Source: an uncultured Collinsella sp.
Lineage (GTDB): Bacteria > Actinomycetota > Coriobacteriia > Coriobacteriales > Coriobacteriaceae
NCBI GenBank assembly: GCA_900541035.1
Contig: UQIN01000030.1
Span: 1 to 21,539 of the forward strand
Direction of reading: 5' to 3'
DNA: 21,539 nt
In this document: one piece after another, positions 16,452 through 21,539 of the stretch
Layout of the letters: each line of letters begins with the position of its first letter
Numbering within the stretch: position 1 is the stretch's first letter
The notes under the pieces: generated by a model
What the model was told of the DNA's origin: nothing
Database searches by the model: none
The model's input: the letters and a program-made list of their open reading frames with translations, nothing else
Translations under genes and position numbers: made by a program

Positions 16452-16506
16452 AGTATATCGCCTACCTAAACCAGTCATCCCAAAATGACTAGCTTGCGGC
16501 TATACT
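16452..16506. promoter_or_regulatory. Divergent coaX / OPT promoter region with central inverted repeat
   Basis: A -10-like TATACT faces right at 16501-16506, and another faces left at 16452-16457 (AGTATA on the plus strand). Between them AGTCAT (16473-16478) and ATGACT (16485-16490) form a perfect 6-bp inverted repeat with a 6-nt spacer. It covers the -35 positions of both promoters, where no consensus -35 is present. The arrangement suggests one dimeric regulator acting on both genes. This is inference from spacing alone. Confidence 0.4.
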
Positions 16507-16553
16507 GGTGCGCGGTCGTTTGCGAGCTCACGCGGCGGCCCTTGGTAACCCGA

Positions 16554-16592
16554 CTTCCCGCGCCGTATCCGTAACGGCGCTCCCGGGGGAAG
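16554..16592 (+). promoter_or_regulatory. Structured 5' leader of the OPT transporter gene
   Basis: Two stacked helices are readable: CTTCCC (16554-16559) with GGGAAG (16587-16592), and GCGCCGT (16560-16566) with ACGGCGC (16574-16580). A 6-nt bulge TCCCGG lies on the 3' side. The structure sits in a leader of about 100 nt and ends shortly before AAAGGAG. I do not recognise a known riboswitch class in it. It could be an attenuator or a translation-control stem. Confidence 0.45.
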
Positions 16593-16616
16593 CGGATATA
16601 CGCAAAGGAGTTTTAT

Positions 16617-18320
16617 ATGAGCAATCCCTCGAACCGCGCCTCGATGCGCGGGCAACTCACGTTGCGCGGCGTCGTCATCGGCGTCCTTGGCTGCGTGATT
16701 ATCACGGCAAGCTCGGCCTACACCGCCCTCAAGATGGGCGCTCTCCCCTGGCCGATCGTCTTCGCTGCCGTCATCTCGCTGTTCTTCCTTAAGCTCATGG
16801 GCAACGCCAGCCTCAACGAGGCAAACGTCACCCACACCATCATGTCCGCGGGCGCCATGGTCGCCGGCGGCCTGGCGTTTACCATCCCGGGCGCCTGGAT
16901 GCTGGGCTATGCCGACCAGATCAGCTGGCTCGACATGTTTATCGTGGCACTCGCCGGCACCATCCTGGGCCTGCTGGCCACCGCGCTCATCCACCGTCAC
17001 TTTATCGTGGACGCCGCGCTTGAGTTCCCCACCGGCAACGCCGCAGCTCAGACTCTGCGCGCAACCGAGGCTGGCGGCAAAACCGGCAAGCAGCTCTTTG
17101 GTTCCATGGCCATCGCCGGCATCTATAGCGTGCTGCGCGACGCCCTGGGCATTGTGCCCAGCATGCTGTGCACGCTCAACATTCCCGGCGTGACCTTTGG
17201 TATCTACAACTCGCCCATGCTGCTCTCCGTCGGCTTCCTCGTGGGCTTCGCCCCGGTCGCCTTCTGGTTTGCCGGCGCGCTGCTGGGCAACTTTGGCATC
17301 ATCGTGGGCGGCACCGCTGCCGGTCTGTTCGACGTTGTGACTGCGCAGGGCATCGTCAAGTCCCTCGGTATGGGCCTTATGATGGGCTTTGGCGTCGCCG
17401 TCGTCCTCAAGGACATCCTGCCGCAGGTCGCCGGCATCGTCCGCGGTCTTGCCGCCGACAGCTCCACCGACACCGACGAGCAGTCGCTCATCTCGGGCTC
17501 CCTTAAGCTCGACGCCGGCATCATCGGCCTGGGCGCCGCCGCCATCGCCGTGATCATCGCCATCGTGCTTGACCTTGGCCCCGTTCCGGCCGTCATCGTG
17601 ACGCTGTTCACCTTTGTCACCACCATCATGAGCGCACAGAGCTGCGGCCAGACGGGCATCGACCCCATGGAGATCTTTGGCCTCATCGTTATGCTCATCG
17701 TGGCTGCCTTCGCACAGATCGCTCAGGTCAAGCTGTTCTTTATCGCCGGCATCGTAGCCGTGGCGTGCGGCCTTGCAGGCGACGTCATGAACGACTTTAA
17801 GGCCGGCGCCGTGCTGGGCACCAACCCGCGTGCGCAGTGGATCGGCCAAGCCATTGGCGGCATCGTGGGCGCCCTGGTCGCCGCAGCCGTCATGGTCGCG
17901 CTCGTCACCGCCTATGGCCCGGACGCCTTTGGCCCCGACAAGAGCTTTGTGGCCGCGCAGGCAAGTGTGGTCGCCACCATGGTCTCGGGCATCCCGAGCG
18001 TGCCGTGGTTCGCGGGCGGCTTTATCGCCGGCATCGTCATGTACTGGCTCGGCATTCCGGCCATGATGATCGGTCTAGGCGTGTACCTGCCGTTCTACAT
18101 GTCGCTTACGGCCTTCCTGGGCTCCTGCGTTAAGCTCGCCTACGACAAGTGGGCCGCTCACCGCGACGCCGAGGCCGGTCTTTCGGACGAGGAGAAGGCC
18201 GCCAAGGATGCCGCCTTCCAGGAGCAGGGCCTGGTCGTCGCCAGCGGCCTGCTCGGTGGCGAGTCTATCGTCGGCGTTATCCTGGCGTTTGTCTCTGTTG
18301 GCCTGAGCCTGCTGGGCTAA
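16617..18320 (+). CDS. OPT family oligopeptide transporter
   Basis: This is a predicted multi-pass importer of the oligopeptide transporter (OPT) family, which carries peptides or metal-chelate compounds; the substrate here is not known. The 567 residues contain about 14-16 hydrophobic segments. The N-terminal QLTLRGVVIGVLGCVIITASSAYTALKMG region and the EFPTGNAAAQTLRA block near residue 140 are typical of bacterial OPT proteins. The only longer soluble parts are near 280-295 and 510-540. The ATG at 16617 follows AAAGGAG by 7 nt. The gene ends at a clear terminator. It is divergent from coaX and preceded by a structured leader. Confidence 0.93.
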   Translation: MSNPSNRASMRGQLTLRGVVIGVLGCVIITASSAYTALKMGALPWPIVFAAVISLFFLKLMGNASLNEANVTHTIMSAGAMVAGGLAFTIPGAWMLGYADQISWLDMFIVALAGTILGLLATALIHRHFIVDAALEFPTGNAAAQTLRATEAGGKTGKQLFGSMAIAGIYSVLRDALGIVPSMLCTLNIPGVTFGIYNSPMLLSVGFLVGFAPVAFWFAGALLGNFGIIVGGTAAGLFDVVTAQGIVKSLGMGLMMGFGVAVVLKDILPQVAGIVRGLAADSSTDTDEQSLISGSLKLDAGIIGLGAAAIAVIIAIVLDLGPVPAVIVTLFTFVTTIMSAQSCGQTGIDPMEIFGLIVMLIVAAFAQIAQVKLFFIAGIVAVACGLAGDVMNDFKAGAVLGTNPRAQWIGQAIGGIVGALVAAAVMVALVTAYGPDAFGPDKSFVAAQASVVATMVSGIPSVPWFAGGFIAGIVMYWLGIPAMMIGLGVYLPFYMSLTAFLGSCVKLAYDKWAAHRDAEAGLSDEEKAAKDAAFQEQGLVVASGLLGGESIVGVILAFVSVGLSLLG

Positions 18321-18345
18321 ACCCAACAACAACGTACCCGTACAG

Positions 18346-18383
18346 AGCGCGGGGTCGGAGACTATCCGGCCCCGCGCTTTTTT
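18346..18383 (+). terminator. Intrinsic terminator of the OPT gene
   Basis: AGCGCGGGG (18346-18354) pairs with CCCCGCGCT (18370-18378), with further CGG/CCG pairing inside, followed by TTTTTT. It lies 25 nt after the OPT stop codon. It is a textbook intrinsic terminator on the plus strand. Confidence 0.92.
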
Positions 18384-18459
18384 GTATCTGCCGAAACCCT
18401 CAGCAGCACTCGCATGTGGCCTGTCTTCCTTTGCCTGCTGGCCTAAGTTCCATGTCAAG

Positions 18460-18489
18460 ATGACCGCCCCGCCCGTCACGGTGTAGAGT
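18460..18489 (+). promoter_or_regulatory. Possible promoter of the DUF389 gene
   Basis: ATGACC (18460-18465) and TAGAGT (18484-18489) are 18 nt apart, each matching four of six consensus bases. The strong terminator just upstream means the DUF389 gene needs its own promoter, which supports the site. The match itself is moderate. Confidence 0.33.
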
Positions 18490-18535
18490 ACATGCTGCGA
18501 ACGCACCCGCGTTCCTGCGGCAATACGAGGTGGAC

Positions 18536-19675
18536 ATGGAACTCGACAAACAACAGCTCAAGCGACTGCGTGAGCGCCATCATCGGCGCCATGGCATCCG
18601 CCCCGCTCACAGCGAGGCCATGGAGAACGCAAGCCGCTTTCTAAAGCAGGCATTCAACATTCGCGAGGGACGCGCGCCCTATCACGTGATTCGCAAGCGC
18701 TTTGTAAACGGGGCGCGCCTGACCGGCTCGCACTTATGCATCCTGATCATTGCCATGTTGATTGCGAGCATCGGCCTCGATATCGACTCGGATATCGCCA
18801 TTGTAGGCGCCATGCTCATCTGCCCGCTCATGGGCTCGGTCCTTGCCATGGCATACGGCATCGCCACGCTCGACCGCGAGATTACCGTCGAGGCTGTCGC
18901 GGGCTTGGCTCTACAGATGGCCTTTTGCCTGGTCACGTCCACGTTGTACTTTAAGCTCTCGCCCCTTGGCACCACCACGGCCGCCATCGTCGACAATTCG
19001 ACACCGACTGTGTGGGACCTTGCCGTCGCGCTCGCGGGCGGCTTTGCGGGTGGCCTGGGCAACTCGCGCGACCAGGAGCCCGCCACGCTCATCGCCGGCG
19101 TGGCCGTGGCGACCGCGCTTATGCCACCCCTGTGCGCGGCGGGCTATGGCATCGCCATCGCAAGCGGGTCGCTGTTTCTCTCGGCGCTTTACGAGTTTGG
19201 CATCAACGTGGTCTTTATCGCACTGGCCGCCGAGGCCGTGCTGCTTCTTTTGCGCGTGCCGCTCAAGCGCGACCTGAACGGCGACGGTATTGTGACTGCT
19301 GAAGAAAACGCCGAGGTCGACGAGCTGTCACGCAAGGTGCGCCGCCGCATCATTGTAGGCACGGTAGTCTTTGCCATCCCCTGCATCGTTATGACGGCGG
19401 GGTCTATTGGCTCCGCGCAGGCCGGCGTGCAGGACGGCTACGGCGTCACCGAAACCACGCGCGAGCTTGCCGCGGTACTGCCGGGCTTTAAGGATTACAC
19501 CGTCGCCGTCGAGACCTCGGCCACCGAAGGCGACGAGAGGGGCATCGTCGAGCGCGAGATTGTCGCCCATGTGACGACAAGCGAGGCGCTCGGGGCACAC
19601 GACCGCCGCGTTGCCCGCAAGCTTATCGACCTCAACGTGCCCGAACTCGATCGCATGGAGTTTGACGTGAAGTGA
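18536..19675 (+). CDS. DUF389 family (TIGR00341-like) membrane protein with an EF-hand-like loop
   Basis: DUF389 membrane proteins are widespread and of unknown function. In the 379-residue form, residues 1-62 are basic and soluble, and membrane segments begin at about 65. Core family motifs are visible: IAIVGAMLICPLMGSVLAMAYG (about 87-108), GGFAGGLGNSRDQEPATLIAGVAVATALMPPLCAAGYG (168-204). Residues 246-257 match a 12-residue EF-hand calcium loop (D246, N248, D250, T254, E257), flanked by KR and RKVRRR and so probably cytoplasmic. The last 90 residues are a soluble domain. ATG 18536 is chosen because GAGG lies 5 nt upstream; a GTG at 18530 is also in frame. It is transcribed alone. Confidence 0.85.
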   Translation: MELDKQQLKRLRERHHRRHGIRPAHSEAMENASRFLKQAFNIREGRAPYHVIRKRFVNGARLTGSHLCILIIAMLIASIGLDIDSDIAIVGAMLICPLMGSVLAMAYGIATLDREITVEAVAGLALQMAFCLVTSTLYFKLSPLGTTTAAIVDNSTPTVWDLAVALAGGFAGGLGNSRDQEPATLIAGVAVATALMPPLCAAGYGIAIASGSLFLSALYEFGINVVFIALAAEAVLLLLRVPLKRDLNGDGIVTAEENAEVDELSRKVRRRIIVGTVVFAIPCIVMTAGSIGSAQAGVQDGYGVTETTRELAAVLPGFKDYTVAVETSATEGDERGIVEREIVAHVTTSEALGAHDRRVARKLIDLNVPELDRMEFDVK

Positions 19676-19687
19676 TGCGGGGCGGCC

Positions 19688-20190
19688 CTACAGCTCGTAC
19701 TTGTACACGCGGTAGATGTACTTTTCGGCTTCCATCTCGTAGGTGGCGATGGGCAGTCCGTAGCGGTCGTACTCGATAAAGGTCTTGGTCTGGCCCGATG
19801 CCACGAGCATGCTATTTGAATCGCCGACGCGCTGCGCACTGCTGACGTAGCCCGAGAACGGCACCGCGATCTGGTCTTCGAGCTCGTAGGTGCGGGCCGA
19901 CTCGTCCACTGTAAAGATGCGCCCAAACGAATGCGTGCCCTTGTTGTAGTCGGTCACCACCGCGGCGCCCAGCTGGCCCCAGTCGAACTTGGGATAGCTT
20001 TCGGCCGCGCCAAAGTTGTTGTCGTACAGCAGCACCTGGTAGCAACCGGTCGTTGCCATGTCAGAACTCGGCAGATACGTCACGCTATGCTGGCCCGCAT
20101 TGAGCAAAAATCGCCCTGGGCCTGCAGTAACTTGTCCTCAAAGCCTGAGCCGGCCCATTGCCACTCCTTTCTATTTCTGGGTCCATCTTC
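19688..20190 (-). pseudogene. Aryl-sulfate sulfotransferase (ASST), C-terminal remnant
   Basis: The open part (139 codons, 20107 down to 19688) starts with a non-ATG codon. It contains GQHSVTYLPSSD, VLLYDNNFG, a YPKFDWGQLG segment and a YEMEAEKYIYRVYKYEL end, resembling the C-terminus of arylsulfotransferases, which move sulfate between phenolic compounds. Upstream the similarity seems to continue in another frame (WAGSGFEDKLLQAQGDF), joined at a run of five A at 20106-20110, so a frameshift is likely. The N-terminal two thirds, with the catalytic histidine region, are absent. The fragment begins right beside the hairpin at 20207-20245. Family assignment is by resemblance and moderately sure. 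Confidence 0.55.
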
Positions 20191-20206
20191 TCACTGCTGG
20201 CGGTCG

Positions 20207-20245
20207 AAAATGATCCGTTTTCCTCCGTCCCCGAGGGATCATTTT
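20207..20245 (-). repeat. Perfect 10-bp hairpin with GGGGACGG loop abutting the 3-hydroxyacyl-CoA dehydrogenase stop
   Basis: Arms AAAATGATCC (20207-20216) and GGATCATTTT (20236-20245) pair perfectly around GTTTTCCTCCGTCCCCGAG. On the dehydrogenase coding strand the loop contains GGGGACGGAGG. It begins at the base after the stop codon, and its left arm ends in AAAA, so the leftward transcript has GGAUCAUUUU, which is terminator-like. It belongs to the loop-conserved family and marks the point where the ASST remnant begins. Confidence 0.75.
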
Positions 20246-21205
20246 TTAGTACTTGAAGAAGCCCTCGCCCGAGCTTTCGCCCAGCTTGCCTTCGTCGAGC
20301 ATTTTCTTGAGGACGGAGGCCATGGCCTTAAAGTTGTAGGGCATCATCATCTTCTTGAGCAGCGGGCTCACCAGGCCCGGGACCTTCTGATACTGCATTA
20401 CGATGTTGTAGGCCGTCTGGATACCCACCGTGTCGAATACGCGGAACGGACCCTTGGGAGCGCCGGTGCCGCGCGTCCACGCGAGGTCGATGCTCTTGGG
20501 GTCACTCACGCCCGAGACATACAGGTCAAGGCCCGAGAGCAGCCATGGCACCAACATGGAGTTGAGCAGGTAGCCGTTCTTTTCCTTGTTGACGGGCAGG
20601 GCAAGCATGCGGATATCGTTGGCGAAGTCGACGAGCTCGTCGAAATAGCGCTTGTCAGTTTGGCTCTGGGCCATGACCTCGGTCATGTTGTTCTTCCAGA
20701 TGGAGTTGGCAAAGTGCAGCGACAGGTACTTCTCGGGGCGACCAGTGTACTTGGCAAAGGTGCTCGGCAGCAGCGTAGAGGAGTTCGTCACGATGACGGT
20801 CTTTTGCGGCAGAACCGGGGCGAGCTTCTTGTAGAAGTCGATCTTTGCCTGGGTGTCCTCGGCCATAGACTCGATGACCAGGTCGGCGTCGGCCACGGCC
20901 TTGGCAAGATCTAACTCCAGCTTGAGTGTGGAGTAGGCACGCTCGACGGCGGCGAGTGCCGCCTCCTTGTCGAAGGGCTGGCCGCCATCGGCGATACCGG
21001 AGCACCACTCGCCCGTGCCGTCCGCCATGCCCTCGATAGCAGCGATGTACTCCTTGCGCGCGTGATCAATCTTGGGTTGGGTGCGGCTGATGCTGCCCTC
21101 GCTGCGCAGCCAAATCGTTACATCAAAGCCGCAGTAGGCTGCCTGAAAGGCAATCTGGCTTCCCAGCACGCCGCCGCCGGCAACGCAAACGGTCTTGTAG
21201 CTCAT
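20246..21205 (-). CDS. 3-hydroxyacyl-CoA dehydrogenase family protein
   Basis: This is a predicted NAD(P)-dependent oxidoreductase acting on 3-hydroxyacyl-CoA or a related hydroxy acid. The 319 residues start with the Rossmann motif G10-x-G12-x2-G15 (VAGGGVLGSQIA). IESMAED (111-117) and NSSTLLPS (141-148) follow the family pattern. The catalytic pair H164 and E176 keeps the standard 12-residue spacing, but the usual HFFNP block reads HFANS, so the substrate may differ from the classic enzyme. N215 in NGYLLNSMLVP and the C-terminal GEGFFKY also fit. The ATG at 21205 follows AGAGAGGA by about 9 nt. No other beta-oxidation or butyrate genes are adjacent. Confidence 0.88.
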   Translation of the reverse strand: MSYKTVCVAGGGVLGSQIAFQAAYCGFDVTIWLRSEGSISRTQPKIDHARKEYIAAIEGMADGTGEWCSGIADGGQPFDKEAALAAVERAYSTLKLELDLAKAVADADLVIESMAEDTQAKIDFYKKLAPVLPQKTVIVTNSSTLLPSTFAKYTGRPEKYLSLHFANSIWKNNMTEVMAQSQTDKRYFDELVDFANDIRMLALPVNKEKNGYLLNSMLVPWLLSGLDLYVSGVSDPKSIDLAWTRGTGAPKGPFRVFDTVGIQTAYNIVMQYQKVPGLVSPLLKKMMMPYNFKAMASVLKKMLDEGKLGESSGEGFFKY

Positions 21206-21429
21206 AAGAACAGTCCTCTCTTACGTAATTCCATAGATGTGTATTTATTCAACCGTAAGGAGGACGCGCGCTGTGGGTGGGTTCTATAAACGGACGGTAA
21301 TTTGCGGCGAACGGCAACACCTGTTCATTATCTCAGGGTTCCGAGGACGATTTTTGTGCCACCGAGACGTCGTTTGCGGAAGTATGCGGCAAATTCCGGA
21401 AGCCTTGAGCACACCCCGGTTTTCCGCCA
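21206..21429. other. Non-coding stretch upstream of the dehydrogenase gene (possible long leader)
   Basis: I see no convincing gene here. If the promoter at 21430-21458 is used, about 218 nt of this would be 5' leader. Weak internal symmetry exists: TAATTTGCGGC near 21299 and GCGGCAAATTCC near 21390 are imperfect inverted copies, and the unit TTTGCGG recurs several times. No known riboswitch is recognised. Confidence 0.3.
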
Positions 21430-21458
21430 ATAAAACCGACGCTCCTATAAGTTGTCAA
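21430..21458 (-). promoter_or_regulatory. Possible promoter for the dehydrogenase gene
   Basis: On the minus strand a perfect -35 TTGACA (21453-21458) is followed after exactly 17 nt by TTTTAT (21430-21435), four of six bases of a -10. The -35 overlaps the TGA that ends the open frame at the window edge. It points toward the dehydrogenase gene. Confidence 0.35.
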
Positions 21459-21538
21459 GAGGCAGTTTGCGGGAGCGCTCCCTTCAATTCGCACAGGAGC
21501 TCGTAATACCTCCTCTCCAGTTTCGTCGACCGCCGTCT
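21455..21538 (-). CDS. Possible 3' end of an unidentified gene (partial)
   Basis: One minus-strand frame is open from the window edge to a TGA at 21455-21457 and encodes 27 residues ending LLCELKGALPQTAS, with a basic/aromatic stretch before it (KLERRYY). The mix of charged, hydrophobic and aromatic residues looks protein-like, and gene density predicts a gene here. The fragment is too short to assign, and a chance open frame cannot be excluded. Confidence 0.25.
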   Translation of the reverse strand, partial: RRRSTKLERRYYELLCELKGALPQTAS

Positions 21539-21539
21539 C

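Noticed and set aside
16500..17849. 449-codon minus-strand frame opposite the OPT gene
   Set aside because: It is a highly hydrophilic Gly/Asp/His-rich antisense shadow of an obvious OPT transporter.
21471..21482. Palindrome GGGAGCGCTCCC near the window end
   Set aside because: It is short and GC-rich, probably inside the 3' end of a gene, with no supporting context.
21237..21506. 89-codon plus-strand frame at the right end
   Set aside because: It has no ribosome site, irregular composition with many Cys, Arg and Ser, and overlaps promoter-like sequence on the other strand.

Overview
The window looks like chromosomal DNA from a high-GC member of the class Coriobacteriia, most likely a Collinsella-type gut actinomycete. 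This is an inference from the gene set (groES-groEL pair, AmaP/DUF2273/Asp23 operon, DUF6020 membrane protein, OPT transporter, arylsulfotransferase remnant), the GC-rich third codon positions and the dispersed palindromes between genes. No rRNA, tRNA, CRISPR array, integrase or transposase gene was seen.

Layout. 1-2148: groES-groEL, read leftward. 2149-2653: a non-coding stretch dominated by two inverted repeats, one about 240 bp and one 67 bp. 2654-5923: divergent YtcJ-like amidohydrolase (-) and M20 amidohydrolase/peptidase (+). 6055-8496: zinc-ribbon membrane protein with a Pro-Glu tail, then a YitT-family membrane protein. 8707-10182: envelope-stress operon amaP, DUF2273, asp23. 10348-14405: yebC, a 727-residue DUF6020 membrane protein, and lgt. 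14514-16424: NifU-like Fe-S protein, dCMP deaminase-family protein, and type III pantothenate kinase coaX. 16617-19675 (+): OPT-family transporter and a DUF389 membrane protein. 19688-21205 (-): decayed arylsulfotransferase fragment and a 3-hydroxyacyl-CoA dehydrogenase. The last 334 bp are mostly non-coding, with perhaps the 3' end of another gene at the edge.

Most genes look like single units or short operons closed by hairpins. Functional themes are protein folding (groESL), envelope maintenance (amaP operon, lgt, perhaps DUF6020), peptide/acyl-amino-acid use (amidohydrolases, OPT transporter) and cofactor or nucleotide supply (coaX, dCMP deaminase, NifU-like).

The most distinctive feature is a set of at least five hairpins lying 0-12 nt after the stop codons of leftward genes. 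Their stems differ completely, but their loops share a GGG(G)(A/T)C(A/G)G core in the same orientation relative to the gene. I see no complete new multi-gene defence or metabolic system. Other points worth checking are the long fold-back element upstream of groES, an EF-hand-like loop in the DUF389 protein, an inverted repeat placed symmetrically between divergent coaX and OPT promoters, and a structured OPT leader.
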